A DNA stretch of 64,000 bases. It comes from Shewanella litorisediminis. GTDB lineage: Bacteria > Pseudomonadota > Gammaproteobacteria > Enterobacterales > Shewanellaceae. A model generated the notes under the pieces. That model made no database searches and was not told the origin of the DNA. It saw nothing but the letters and a program-made list of their open reading frames with translations. Position numbers and translations under genes: made by a program. Positions 52,882 through 62,387 of this stretch are shown in pieces. Each line of letters starts with the position of its first letter. Within the stretch, counting starts at the first letter, position 1. The stretch covers positions 2,542,501-2,606,500 of the forward strand of contig NZ_CP069213.1 in NCBI RefSeq assembly GCF_016834455.1. The letters are read 5' to 3'.

Positions 52882-54278
52882 CCATAGCCACGCTGTTTTT
52901 AACTCTGTTCCTGTGCATGTTGCTGGGCATGCCCATCGCCATCGCGCTGGGATTTTCGAGCATGCTGACCATATTGCTGTTTTCCAATGACTCTTTGGCG
53001 TCGGTGGCCCTGAAGCTCTATGAAGCCACCTCAGAGCATTACACACTGCTTGCGATCCCCTTCTTTATTCTGTCGTCAGCCTTCCTCTCCACCGGCGGGG
53101 TAGCACGGCGAATCATTGAATTTGCCATGGACAGTGTCGGCCACATTCGTGGCGGCCTCGCCATGGCCTCTGTGATGGCCTGTATGCTGTTTGCTGCGGT
53201 ATCAGGTTCATCCCCTGCGACTGTGGCAGCCATCGGCTCCATCGTAATTGTGGGCATGGTCCGCGCGGGCTACCCACAAAAGTTTGCCGCTGGGGTGATT
53301 ACTACCTCGGGTACCCTGGGGATCCTCATTCCCCCTTCCATCGTGATGCTGGTGTATGCGGCAGCGACCGAGGTCTCGGCCGCACGGATGTTTATGGCAG
53401 GCCTCATCCCCGGTCTCTTGATGGGTATACTGCTGATGGTGGCCATCTACATAGTCGCCCGCATCAAAAACCTTCCCTCGCGACCTTTCCCCGGCGTGAA
53501 GGCTCTGTCGCTTTCAAGCGCCAAGGCCATGGGCGGACTGGCATTGATTTTCATCGTGCTGGGCTCCATTTATGGTGGCGTGGCAAGTCCCACAGAAGCT
53601 GCAGCGGTTGCCTGTGTGTATGCCTACCTGGTGGCAGTATTTGGCTACCGGGATATAGGTCCACTCAAAGAGGTACCGTGGCGCAAGGCAGATGAACCCC
53701 TGTTGACGGCTGTGGGACGCAACCTGGTGCATATGTTACTGGGTCTTATTAAAACCCCCGCCAACCGTGAAGTCCGCAATGTGGTACGTGATGGTGCCAA
53801 AGTCAGCATTATGCTGCTGTTTATCATCGCCAACGCCATGCTGTTTGCCCATGTGCTGACCACAGAGCGGATTCCCCACATCATTGCTGAAACCATCGTT
53901 GGCTGGGGCCTGCCGCCCTGGGGCTTCCTTATCATAGTCAACCTGCTGTTGCTGGCGGCCGGCAACTTTATGGAGCCTTCTGCCATTCTGCTTATCATGG
54001 CGCCCATTTTGTTCCCTATCGCGGTGCAACTTGGTATCGACCCCATCCACCTTGGCATCATCATGGTGGTGAATATGGAGATTGGCATGTTAACGCCGCC
54101 GGTGGGACTGAACTTGTTTGTGACCGCAGGGATTACAGGGCGCAGCATCGGCTGGGTTATCCATGCCTGCCTGCCATGGCTGCTTCTGCTGCTGGGCTTC
54201 CTGGTGCTTATTACCTATGTTCCGCAAATCAGCCTGTTCCTGCCGGAATACCTGGACAGTCTGCGGGGATTTAAATAA
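52878..54278 (+). CDS. dctM: TRAP transporter large membrane subunit DctM
   Basis: A 466-residue protein with about 12 helices. Motifs: MPIAIALGFSSMLTILLF, PFFILSSAFLSTGGVARRI, GSSPATVAAIGSIVIVGM, and the repeated GILIPPSIVMLVYAA and GMLTPPVGLNLFVTAG hairpins that hold Na+ and substrate. Residues about 285-310 form an extra loop in the middle, common in this subgroup. It ends before a hairpin terminator; dctB starts 91 bp downstream. Confidence 0.95.
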   Translation: MTIATLFLTLFLCMLLGMPIAIALGFSSMLTILLFSNDSLASVALKLYEATSEHYTLLAIPFFILSSAFLSTGGVARRIIEFAMDSVGHIRGGLAMASVMACMLFAAVSGSSPATVAAIGSIVIVGMVRAGYPQKFAAGVITTSGTLGILIPPSIVMLVYAAATEVSAARMFMAGLIPGLLMGILLMVAIYIVARIKNLPSRPFPGVKALSLSSAKAMGGLALIFIVLGSIYGGVASPTEAAAVACVYAYLVAVFGYRDIGPLKEVPWRKADEPLLTAVGRNLVHMLLGLIKTPANREVRNVVRDGAKVSIMLLFIIANAMLFAHVLTTERIPHIIAETIVGWGLPPWGFLIIVNLLLLAAGNFMEPSAILLIMAPILFPIAVQLGIDPIHLGIIMVVNMEIGMLTPPVGLNLFVTAGITGRSIGWVIHACLPWLLLLLGFLVLITYVPQISLFLPEYLDSLRGFK

Positions 54279-54322
54279 TCCCTGGCTGCACAGTTGATCC
54301 CAAGCTTATTTTAAGCGAGCCT

Positions 54323-54352
54323 AAGCCATAGATTTACTATGGCTTTTGCCTT
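54323..54352 (+). terminator. dctPQM terminator
   Basis: AAGCCATAG / CTATGGCTTTT with an ATTTA loop, between dctM and dctB. Confidence 0.8.
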
Positions 54353-54369
54353 TTTGAGAACCGCCGTAC

Positions 54370-56172
54370 ATGCAGATGACAGCGCAAATTCAACGACGCC
54401 TTCGTTATACCCTGCTCGCCCTCGCGGGCCTGGTGGGCGTGTTATATCTGACCTGGAGCTGGCATGTGCGAAGCGGCATGTCTGAGCTGGCCGAAACCTC
54501 CCGGGCTCAGCTCGGTGAGCTCGTCAGCCTGCTCGATGGCATGTTGTCGCGCTTCGAAACCATCCCCCATGTGCTGTCAACCAACCCTATGCTGGCCGAT
54601 ACCCTGCTTAACCAGCGTGATATGGATAAGGTTCAAAAGCTCAATAACTACCTCGAAGAGCTCAGGCACATTACCGAGGCCTCCGACATTTATCTGATTG
54701 ATGCCCTTGGCGTTGCGGTGGCCGCCAGTAACTGGCAGCAATCCTATTCATTTGTTGGCCAGGATTATTCGTTCAGGCCTTACTTCACCGAGGCCATCGC
54801 CGGGCGTCAGGGCAATTACTATGCGGTGGGAACCGCCTCCGATAAGCGGGGCTATTACTTTTCTTTTCCGGTGGAAGACAGCGGCACTGTGCTCGGCGCC
54901 ATCGTGGTGAAACTGGACGTGCTGGACATCGAAGCCCAGGCCTCTGGGGTCGCACAGGCGGGGCAGTATGACTTTATTATCACTGACCCCGATAACATCG
55001 TCTTCGCCTCCAATCGGGCCGAATGGCGGCTCACGTCACTTGGCCCCTTTACCGAAAGCAAGCGCTATGCCCTCAATGCCAGTAAAAGGTATGCAAAGCG
55101 GCAAATCACAGAGCTGGATATTCACCCCGCTTACCGGGGGGTGACCGAAGGGGTCAATGCCTATCGGATTGGCAGTGGGCTCAAGGCAACCGACTACCTG
55201 GACACCTCTGCGGCCATGGTCAAGGCTGGCTGGCGGGTACATGTATTGACGCCACTGGCCCCGGTATATGGTTCCTTGTCACAGGTGCTGTTGCTCTCGG
55301 CCACCTGTTATGGCCTGCTACTGCTCTTTACCTTGCTGCAGCGAGAGCGGCGCCACAGCCTGGCGCGAATGCAGCAATCCCGCGATGAGCTGGAGCAGCG
55401 GGTGAAAGAGCGCACCGCAGAGCTTGAAGCCGCCAACACCCAGCTCAAAGACACCCAGGATGAGCTTATTCAGGCAGCCAAGCTCACCGTGGTCGGTACC
55501 ATGTCGGCCAGTATCAACCATGAACTCAATCAGCCACTGGCGGCCATTCGAAGCTATACCCAAAACACCCAGACCTTTTTGGAGCGGGACATGCCCGGCC
55601 GGGCGCGGGAAAATTTGGCCATTATTCTTGAACTCACCGACAGACTCGCCGACATTGTCGGCCAATTCAAAAGCTTTACCCGCAAAACCCAGGGCAAGGA
55701 TGGGGTGGTCAGGCTCGCCGACTGCTTACAGCAGGCCCTGACCATAGTGCAGCCCGAGCTGGACAAGCAAAAAGCCCAGCTGACTATCCACTGTGAAGAT
55801 GAATCCCTCAAGGTCTGGTGCGACGGTACCCGCCTGCAGCAGGTGCTGGTTAACCTTATCACCAATGCCCTGACGGCCATGTCTCAATGCCCGGTGAAGC
55901 GTCTGTCCATCAGTTTGCTCGGGGGCGATCCTGTCACCATACGAATCCAGGACTCAGGCCCCGGGGTGCGTGACAGCCTGATGGAGAAAATCTTTGAGCC
56001 TTATTACACCACCAGCGAGCGGCAGGGACTGGGGCTCGGCCTGTCTATCTCCCGCCGTATTATCGAATCCATGCAAGGGGATATCCGGGTCGCCAACGCA
56101 CCAGAGGGTGGCGCCATCTTTGATATCACCCTGCCCGCCTATTTAGCCGACAAGGGACAATATGAGTCTTGA
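54370..56172 (+). CDS. dctB: C4-dicarboxylate sensor histidine kinase DctB
   Basis: A 600-residue membrane kinase. One helix lies near residues 12-28 (LLALAGLVGVLYLTW). A periplasmic dCache sensor (about 35-295) contains YLIDALGVAVAASNW and YSFRPYFTEAIAG. A second helix (VLLLSATCYGLLLLFTLL) leads to a coiled coil (QRVKERTAELEAANTQLK), then HisKA with the phospho-acceptor in NHELNQPLAAIRSY, and an HATPase (GDPVTIRIQDSGPGV, GLGLGLSISRRI). It overlaps dctD by 11 bp. It senses dicarboxylates, perhaps through DctP or DctM. Confidence 0.95.
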   Translation: MQMTAQIQRRLRYTLLALAGLVGVLYLTWSWHVRSGMSELAETSRAQLGELVSLLDGMLSRFETIPHVLSTNPMLADTLLNQRDMDKVQKLNNYLEELRHITEASDIYLIDALGVAVAASNWQQSYSFVGQDYSFRPYFTEAIAGRQGNYYAVGTASDKRGYYFSFPVEDSGTVLGAIVVKLDVLDIEAQASGVAQAGQYDFIITDPDNIVFASNRAEWRLTSLGPFTESKRYALNASKRYAKRQITELDIHPAYRGVTEGVNAYRIGSGLKATDYLDTSAAMVKAGWRVHVLTPLAPVYGSLSQVLLLSATCYGLLLLFTLLQRERRHSLARMQQSRDELEQRVKERTAELEAANTQLKDTQDELIQAAKLTVVGTMSASINHELNQPLAAIRSYTQNTQTFLERDMPGRARENLAIILELTDRLADIVGQFKSFTRKTQGKDGVVRLADCLQQALTIVQPELDKQKAQLTIHCEDESLKVWCDGTRLQQVLVNLITNALTAMSQCPVKRLSISLLGGDPVTIRIQDSGPGVRDSLMEKIFEPYYTTSERQGLGLGLSISRRIIESMQGDIRVANAPEGGAIFDITLPAYLADKGQYES

Positions 56173-57547
56173 TAACCTGACAAACATCCAGGTGCTTATC
56201 GTGGATGATGAGCCCCATATCGGCACAGTGCTGATACAACTTTTTGAACTGAATGGCTTAAATGCCGCGGCCACCACAGATCCCCGCCAGGCCGTCAACC
56301 TGATCTCACCGGATTGGCCGGGGGTAGTGGTTACCGACGTCAATATGCCCGGCATGGATGGCATTTCACTGCTGGCACACTGCATCGATATTGATGCCAG
56401 CCTGCCTGTGGTGCTGCTGACCGGTTTTGGTGATATTGCCATGGCGGTGAGCGCCCTTAAGCAAGGCGCCTATGACTTTCTTGAAAAACCCTTCAACAAC
56501 GAGCATATGCTGGATGTGGTTAAACGGGCGCTGGAAAAACGCAGCCTGACACTGGAAAACCGCAAACTGAAAAAGCAGCTCGAGTCACACGCCATCCCCG
56601 GCCCACGGATTTTGGGTAACAGCCCGGGCATAGTTCGGCTGCGAAACCTGATTGACATGGTTGTGAATACCCCGGCCGATGTGTTGATTGAGGGGGAAAC
56701 TGGTACCGGCAAAGAGCTGGTCGCCCGCTGCCTGCACGACCACAGTCCGAGGCATCAGGCCAATTTTGTGGCCATTAACTGCGGTGCCATCCCCGAAAAC
56801 CTGATAGAGAGTGAGCTTTTTGGCGCCGAGGCCGGGGCCTTCACCGGTATCGACAAAGTCCGGGTCGGCAAGTTCGAATTTGCCAATGGTGGCACCCTGT
56901 TTTTGGATGAAATCGAATCCACCCCATTGTCACTGCAAGTCAAGCTGCTCAGGGTACTGGAAGACAGGAAGGTTGAGCGACTGGGCTCAAATAAGAGCAT
57001 CCCGCTCGATATCCGGGTAGTGGCCGCCACCAAGGTGGACCTAAAACAACTGTGCGATAAAGGGGAATTCCGCCAGGACTTACTCTATCGCCTGAATCTG
57101 GTCACTATTCCCATCCCGCCACTTAAGGAGCGACGGGAAGATATCCCCTTGTTGTTTTTGCATTTTGCCCGGATTGCCTCCGCCCGTTATCACAAGGAGC
57201 TTATCTTCCCCAGTGCCGAACATAACGCCCGCATGGCGTCACATGGCTGGCCAGGAAATGTGCGGGAATTGAGGAACCTTGCCGAGCGCTATGTGCTCCT
57301 TGGCGCCGAATCGGCCTTTGCCGCGAGCCTTGGCGGCCATGCCGAACTGCAATCCGGTATGTCCTTGAGTCAGCGGGTAGAGTTTTTCGAGCGTATGCTG
57401 ATTGAAGAAGCCCTGAGTCACAATCGCGGCTCCATCAAGCAAACCATGGAGCAGTTGGAGCTGCCGCGCAAAACCCTGTACGACAAGATGCGCAAATACG
57501 ATCTGGACCGTAAGCACTACCTCAACGACACGCAGGAAGAGGCATAG
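56162..57547 (+). CDS. dctD: sigma54-dependent response regulator DctD
   Basis: A 461-residue NtrC-family activator. The receiver (about 8-125) has the phospho-acceptor in VVVTDVNMPGMDG; the AAA+ domain (about 150-380) has GETGTGKELVARCLH and FLDEIESTPLSLQ; a Fis-type helix-turn-helix ends the protein (QTMEQLELPRKTLYDKMRKY). The sigma54-contact loop reads GAFTGI where GAFTGA is usual, a small deviation worth noting. It is encoded with dctB and probably activates the dctP sigma54 promoter. The 3' end overlaps the convergent MFS gene by 26 bp. Confidence 0.95.
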   Translation: MSLDNLTNIQVLIVDDEPHIGTVLIQLFELNGLNAAATTDPRQAVNLISPDWPGVVVTDVNMPGMDGISLLAHCIDIDASLPVVLLTGFGDIAMAVSALKQGAYDFLEKPFNNEHMLDVVKRALEKRSLTLENRKLKKQLESHAIPGPRILGNSPGIVRLRNLIDMVVNTPADVLIEGETGTGKELVARCLHDHSPRHQANFVAINCGAIPENLIESELFGAEAGAFTGIDKVRVGKFEFANGGTLFLDEIESTPLSLQVKLLRVLEDRKVERLGSNKSIPLDIRVVAATKVDLKQLCDKGEFRQDLLYRLNLVTIPIPPLKERREDIPLLFLHFARIASARYHKELIFPSAEHNARMASHGWPGNVRELRNLAERYVLLGAESAFAASLGGHAELQSGMSLSQRVEFFERMLIEEALSHNRGSIKQTMEQLELPRKTLYDKMRKYDLDRKHYLNDTQEEA

Positions 57548-58751
57548 CCCCCTTGCCGCGACGCAGTGCAAACCAGGCAAATGCCGCCGTAGCGCCGAGC
57601 ACTATTAAAGAGCCGAAGACCACACCGGCCCAGCCTGCCTGATGCCAGAAGGGCATCAGGAAAGGCCCGCCGAGAGACGCTCCGAGATAATAGCAGCACA
57701 GATACAGCGACGAGGCCTTGGCCCTGTGGCCCGTTGCCCTGAGCGCCACCTGGCTGTTGCAGCAGGCATGGATAAGGAAAAAGCCGCAGGCACTGAGTAA
57801 AAAGCCGAGAATGATGGCAACCTGGGTATTAAGCAATGTCAGCACACTGCCAGCCACCATCAGCACCAACGACACGCCAAGCAAACCAGCCACCCCCAAA
57901 TGTTTGATGGCGCTGCCGGAGCGGTATGCGCTCAGGGTACCGCTGAGATAACACAGGAAAATCAAGGTCACTTCAAAGCGGCTCCAGCCAAAAGGTGGCT
58001 CCAGCAAATGCAGCTGGATAAAGCTGAATTGATTCACCATCACCATAAAGGCAAGGCCACCAATAATGTAAAACACCCGGAGCGCCGGATTACCAAGGTG
58101 CAGAATAAAACCTGTCCAGGGCCGTCTTTCACCGCTGCGAGACTTGATAGCGTCATTGATTGGCCTTCTGGTCGCATCACTGAGAGGCGCCAAAAATCGA
58201 TGACTGATGGCCACTGCCACCAGGGTAATGCCAGACAGCAGCATCACTGATGCAAACCAGCTCAGATGCTGCGCCATAAAGCCCCCAAGCAAACGGCCCA
58301 AAATGCCGCCGAAGCTGTTGGCCGCAATATAAAAAGCGCCCGCTTTTATCAAGGCTGGCAAGGGTAATTTATCCCTGAGATACGCCATGGCGATGGCCGG
58401 CACAGCGGCAAGTAAAACCCCCTGCAGCAACCTTAAGGCCAACATCTGCGGCCAACTGTCGACCACCAGCATCAGCGGGTTGGTGAGTGCGAGCAGCCAC
58501 AGGCTGATAATCAGCGGCCTGAAACGGCCGAAGGCATCGGAAATCAGTGCATAGCCCAGCAATGAAAATGCCAGAGAGAAACTGCTGACCGAGAGGATAA
58601 GCGTGGATGCACCCGGGCTGATGGCAAAGTGTTCTGCCAACATAGGGAGCATGCCCTGCACCAGGTACAGGTTGATATAGACCACCACTGAAGCCAGTGA
58701 TAACCCGTAGATCAAGCGCCGTGCATCGGCTCTGGAAATTCTGCCGTTCAC
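57522..58751 (-). CDS. MFS transporter, YnfM-like
   Basis: A 409-residue major facilitator protein with 12 predicted helices. The start at GTG 58751 is preceded by GAGG; an upstream TTG at 58769 is possible. The opening RRLIYGLSLASVVVYINLYL and the A-like motif GYALISDAFGRFRP resemble E. coli YnfM. A divergent LysR gene with a perfect inverted repeat between them suggests direct control. Substrate unknown, possibly export of small metabolites or drugs. Its end overlaps dctD on the other strand. Confidence 0.88.
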   Translation of the reverse strand: MNGRISRADARRLIYGLSLASVVVYINLYLVQGMLPMLAEHFAISPGASTLILSVSSFSLAFSLLGYALISDAFGRFRPLIISLWLLALTNPLMLVVDSWPQMLALRLLQGVLLAAVPAIAMAYLRDKLPLPALIKAGAFYIAANSFGGILGRLLGGFMAQHLSWFASVMLLSGITLVAVAISHRFLAPLSDATRRPINDAIKSRSGERRPWTGFILHLGNPALRVFYIIGGLAFMVMVNQFSFIQLHLLEPPFGWSRFEVTLIFLCYLSGTLSAYRSGSAIKHLGVAGLLGVSLVLMVAGSVLTLLNTQVAIILGFLLSACGFFLIHACCNSQVALRATGHRAKASSLYLCCYYLGASLGGPFLMPFWHQAGWAGVVFGSLIVLGATAAFAWFALRRGKGAMPLPACR

Positions 58752-58810
58752 GGCGCACCTCAATACCAAGACTTTGATTGCTTCAGGGTAGCGGCGCAGC
58801 TAACATTAAC

Positions 58811-58833
58811 ATAATAGATATTTCATCTATTAT
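58811..58833. promoter_or_regulatory. Inverted repeat, LysR operator candidate
   Basis: ATAATAGAT-ATTTC-ATCTATTAT, perfect 9-bp arms, in the 120 bp between the divergent MFS and LysR genes. It contains a T-N11-A arrangement. The surrounding sequence is very AT-rich. Confidence 0.6.
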
Positions 58834-58873
58834 TTATTGATATTATTTATATTTGGCTAAGTAGCGGTAACGG

Positions 58874-59755
58874 ATGGACATCAAGCAGCTCAATCACCTC
58901 ATCGCCATATGCGAAACCGGCAGCTTTACCCGTGCAGCGAAGCGGCTGTCGCTTGCCCAGCCTGCTCTGAGTCAGAGCATCAAAAAGCTCGAGCAGGAAC
59001 TTGGGGTAACGCTTATTGGCCGCAATCAGGGCATGAATGACAGGGGCATAAAACTCACCGCCGAAGGCCAGGTGCTGCTGGAACATGCCAGACGCATCGT
59101 GAACCAGCTCGGTCAGGCCAAGGCGCAAATTCAGGCCATGGCCGACCTGCGCCAGGGCGAAGTCCGGGTGGCGGTTCCCGGCATGTTGGGATCCTTTTAT
59201 TTACCGTCACGGCTGATGGCCTTTCGCCACCGCTACGGCGGCCTCAAACTGAGTCTGTTTGAAGGTGGCACCCGGGATGCGCTGCGGATGCTGGAGCAGG
59301 AAGAGGTGGATATTGCCATCATCACCGCCAAGGATCTGACCCCGGCACTGGAGTCCTGCCTGCTGCTGACCGAAGAAATGGTGGTTGCCATGGGTCATGA
59401 ACATCCGCTGAGCGATAAGACCAGCGTCACCTTGGAAGAATTTTTCGACCACGAGTTGGTGATATTCAAACCCGGTTACTTTCATCGGGAATGGCTGCTC
59501 TCCCAGGCAAGGGAGCTTGGGATATCCCCCACTATCGCCTTTGAAACCAACTTAATTAATCTTATCAAGCAGGTAGTCTCTCAGGGCTTTGCCATTACCA
59601 GTGTGCTGGATATGGTCATCTCCGCCAAGGATGAGATAGAGAAACGCCCTTTTAACCCGCGGGTATTTCTGGACCTGCATATCGCATGGAAAAAGAAACG
59701 TCCACTGGGCCAGGCAGATAAAGCCTTTGTGGAGTTTTTGCTGGCAAACAAATAA
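58874..59755 (+). CDS. LysR-type regulator, YnfL-like
   Basis: A 293-residue regulator. Its winged helix-turn-helix is at residues 1-65 (IKQLNHLIAICETGSFTRAA, RLSLAQPALSQSIKKLEQEL), followed by the usual linker helix and a periplasmic-binding-like effector domain (EVRVAVPGMLGSFYLPSRLM). The divergent MFS gene is the obvious target; the same pair of neighbours (ynfL-ynfM) exists in E. coli. The inducer is unknown. A terminator overlaps the stop codon. Confidence 0.92.
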   Translation: MDIKQLNHLIAICETGSFTRAAKRLSLAQPALSQSIKKLEQELGVTLIGRNQGMNDRGIKLTAEGQVLLEHARRIVNQLGQAKAQIQAMADLRQGEVRVAVPGMLGSFYLPSRLMAFRHRYGGLKLSLFEGGTRDALRMLEQEEVDIAIITAKDLTPALESCLLLTEEMVVAMGHEHPLSDKTSVTLEEFFDHELVIFKPGYFHREWLLSQARELGISPTIAFETNLINLIKQVVSQGFAITSVLDMVISAKDEIEKRPFNPRVFLDLHIAWKKKRPLGQADKAFVEFLLANK

Positions 59756-59782
59756 AAAGCCCGGCAGAGCCGGGCTTTTTTA
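59754..59782 (+). terminator. LysR gene terminator
   Basis: AAAAAGCCCGGC / GCCGGGCTTTTTT with an AGA loop. It also faces the convergent protease operon. Confidence 0.88.
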
Positions 59783-59797
59783 TTTCACAGCAAACAC

Positions 59798-60259
59798 TTA
59801 CATTGGCTGCTGTTTCAGTACCGCTCTATCCAGTTTCACACGTTCAACTTGTGAATTCTGCTTCAGCTTATCCAGAAGGGCTAAAAGATCGCTCCCCTCA
59901 CTCGCCGCCAGAATCAACAGTTGGGTGTCATTTTGCCAATCGAGTCGAAGACCTGTGTTGGCAGCAAAAGAAGCAGGGTCAACACCGGGCTTCACTTTAA
60001 CCACAAACTTTCCGGTCAGAGTAGCGAACGGCTCGCCGTCTTCAGTGACAAGTTGCTCCCCCTGAGTCAGTCGCTTCGCCTTTTGAATTCCCTTGTCGGT
60101 CTTCACATAAAAACTGTCATTCAGTCCCAAAAAGTCCGCTCTGGTGGCATTTTGTTGATACTGCTGACTGTTATTTTCGAAAGGATTTTTATCATGGGCC
60201 ATTGCCGGTAACGCCAGCAGAGTTATACCGAGGGCCGCCATTGTTGCTGAATACTTCAT
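59798..60259 (-). CDS. Small secreted protein, probable chaperone/propeptide partner of the kexin-like protease
   Basis: A 153-residue protein with a signal peptide (MAALGITLLALPAMAHDK). After a polar segment (NSQQYQQNATRADFLGLNDS), residues about 80-148 look like a subtilisin propeptide/I9-type fold: GKFVVKVKPGVDPASFAANT, a strand TQLLILAASEG, and QNSQVERVKLDRAVL. It lies 10 bp downstream of the kexin-like protease, which lacks a recognisable I9 propeptide. The size (about 150 residues) and position match ORF2 of Aeromonas sobria, an external chaperone needed for the ASP protease to mature. Homology to ORF2 is inferred from position and size, not alignment. Confidence 0.75.
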   Translation of the reverse strand: MKYSATMAALGITLLALPAMAHDKNPFENNSQQYQQNATRADFLGLNDSFYVKTDKGIQKAKRLTQGEQLVTEDGEPFATLTGKFVVKVKPGVDPASFAANTGLRLDWQNDTQLLILAASEGSDLLALLDKLKQNSQVERVKLDRAVLKQQPM

Positions 60260-60269
60260 CTGTTACTCC

Positions 60270-62387
60270 TTAAGAGGCTACCTTTGCCTTATGACCATGA
60301 AAACGAATAGACCAACCTTTCAGCATGCCATTACTTTCGTTTGGAATACTGATATAGCCTTTGTCATATTTCAGGAAGCGGTACTCGCCACTGTTCACGT
60401 CTATCAGCTTGATAGTCCATTCTCCCTTGGCGGATTCGCCATAGAAGGCGTTAGACAGCATGGGCGTTGCATCATAACCCGTGACCAGATCGCTTGGGTC
60501 AGCCGGGTCCATCACGCCCTGGTATACCATGCCGTTGTAGGGTGTCATCAACACACTACGGGTACCGGCAGGAGAAATCAGTTCCACGGCAAGATCTGGC
60601 AGACGTAAATGATCGGCAGTCAACTCAATCTGAACAGCCTCAACAATCAGTTCTTCCGATACATCCAATGAGTCAGATACGCCGGTCAGGCTCGCATCGG
60701 GAATCGTTTTATCAAGATTCTTCTCACTGGCAATCCAGTCAGTGAGCACGTAGTCACCCAATTCTGCTTTGTAAGCCTGAGCCATCGCCACAGCGGCACT
60801 CACATCGACACGACCAAATCCATACTCATTGTGGAAGTGATATCCGGCGGCATTCTCCTGCCAGGCGGGAATGGCATCATACTCAGGCGCATCCTCTTGT
60901 GAGCCAATGGCTACCTTCTTGGCGGGTATATCTGCGTCAACCTTGGTTGCGGTAGCCGCTAAAATATGGCGAACATCGCGCCAGGAGAGGTCAGGATTGG
61001 CACTCATAATCATGGCAACAGCACCGCTGGTGTTGGGTGCTGCCGAGGAGGTACCATTCATGGTTGAGCGATAATCGCATTCCAGGTTGAGTGGGTGCAG
61101 GCCACCATCAAATGGCGTGGATGGCCTTTCATTTGCTACAGAACTACCCTTTTCACAGCTGACCCGGTCGGTGGTCACAATGGCTGGGTCATCCACACCG
61201 TACTCACCACCGGGCGCGGTGAGAAATACGTTTGAACCCACAGAAGAGTAACTGGACCGCTTGCCTTCGGCATTGATGGCAGAGACTAACAGGTTATAAA
61301 CGTTGGCATTGTCCGATGACATGTTGGAGTTATGGAAAGGCAAGCCCTGGTTTGGCGCCTTGCCTTCTTTTGGCGCGCTGAAGTAGTCTCCGGGCAACCA
61401 GAAGGTCCCCATAGAGCGGTAATAGTCGTACCCGTTACCTGCAGACTTCACAAAAATACTGCCTTTGCCGTCAAAACTGTCGGTACCGATGGCTGCATAA
61501 ACTTCGTTTTCGTCTTCATCAAAACCGTGGGGGAAAGGCACCGAGTATCCATAGCTCTGGTTAAAAACACGGGCAGTATCACTGTATGCACTGGCGCCAT
61601 GAGACTTGGCAAAGTTTTCAAACGTCTGCACGCTCTTCACTTTTCCTGTGGGGTCTTGGTCCAAAAAATTAAAACCAATCAGACTGGCTTCAGGAGCGAC
61701 ACCGCGACCACCAAGACCATTCCAGCCTTCCGCTGCAATGATGCCGCCAACAGAGGTTCCGTGAGAGGCGCTGTCGGCAAACGGAGTCGGATTAATGGTA
61801 CCGGTTATCAGGTTATATGAGCCGCCAGCGATTACGTTATTCTGAAGATCCGGATGACTGATTTCCAAACCATCATCAATGACAGCAACGACAACACCTT
61901 TTCCGGTTACACCAGACGCAATTGCCTCGCTTACATTCATGTCTTCACCGGCGACACCGCGGTTTTTGGCAAATGCATTTTGCCCGGTATTTTTCAAATG
62001 CCATTGGTGTTCAAACAATGGATCGCCACCGTTAATTTGCACTGTCAGCGTTGAGATGGCTTCACTTTTTCCATCACTGACTTTAAAACGTACAACTTCG
62101 GTCCCTTCCATTACATCGGTCAGGTAACTGAAGCTACCTTTGCTGGCATCTTCAATCTTCAGGGTGCCCAGTTTGACCTCACTCGGGTCGACAAGAGAAA
62201 AGCTGATTCCACCTTCAGCATCTTTGCCATCCAACATACCTTCCAGACGAATCGACTGACGAGCTTCATAGGTAACATCCTGGCTCACTGGCGCTGTGTT
62301 AACAGGCTCTGGTTTTGCTTTGTTATCGCTACCGCAACCTGCCAATAAAACGGCAGCGACGCTCAGCGCAATTATCGACTTATGCAT
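60270..62387 (-). CDS. Kexin-like S8 serine protease, lipoprotein
   Basis: A 705-residue protease with a lipoprotein signal (SIIALSVAAVLLAGCGS; lipobox LAGC, Cys18). A cadherin/Ig-like N-terminal region follows (about 35-120), then the S8 domain: Asp171 in AVIDDGLEISHPD (the DDG form typical of kexins), His209 in SASHGTSVGG, and Ser447 in MNGTSSAAPNTSG. The C-terminal P domain runs from about 560 to 700 (LPDLAVELISPAGTRSVLMT to LKGWSIRFHGH). Kexins normally need a propeptide; here the secreted partner gene directly downstream may supply it. It could be tethered to the outer membrane by its lipid. Confidence 0.9.
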   Translation of the reverse strand: MHKSIIALSVAAVLLAGCGSDNKAKPEPVNTAPVSQDVTYEARQSIRLEGMLDGKDAEGGISFSLVDPSEVKLGTLKIEDASKGSFSYLTDVMEGTEVVRFKVSDGKSEAISTLTVQINGGDPLFEHQWHLKNTGQNAFAKNRGVAGEDMNVSEAIASGVTGKGVVVAVIDDGLEISHPDLQNNVIAGGSYNLITGTINPTPFADSASHGTSVGGIIAAEGWNGLGGRGVAPEASLIGFNFLDQDPTGKVKSVQTFENFAKSHGASAYSDTARVFNQSYGYSVPFPHGFDEDENEVYAAIGTDSFDGKGSIFVKSAGNGYDYYRSMGTFWLPGDYFSAPKEGKAPNQGLPFHNSNMSSDNANVYNLLVSAINAEGKRSSYSSVGSNVFLTAPGGEYGVDDPAIVTTDRVSCEKGSSVANERPSTPFDGGLHPLNLECDYRSTMNGTSSAAPNTSGAVAMIMSANPDLSWRDVRHILAATATKVDADIPAKKVAIGSQEDAPEYDAIPAWQENAAGYHFHNEYGFGRVDVSAAVAMAQAYKAELGDYVLTDWIASEKNLDKTIPDASLTGVSDSLDVSEELIVEAVQIELTADHLRLPDLAVELISPAGTRSVLMTPYNGMVYQGVMDPADPSDLVTGYDATPMLSNAFYGESAKGEWTIKLIDVNSGEYRFLKYDKGYISIPNESNGMLKGWSIRFHGHKAKVAS

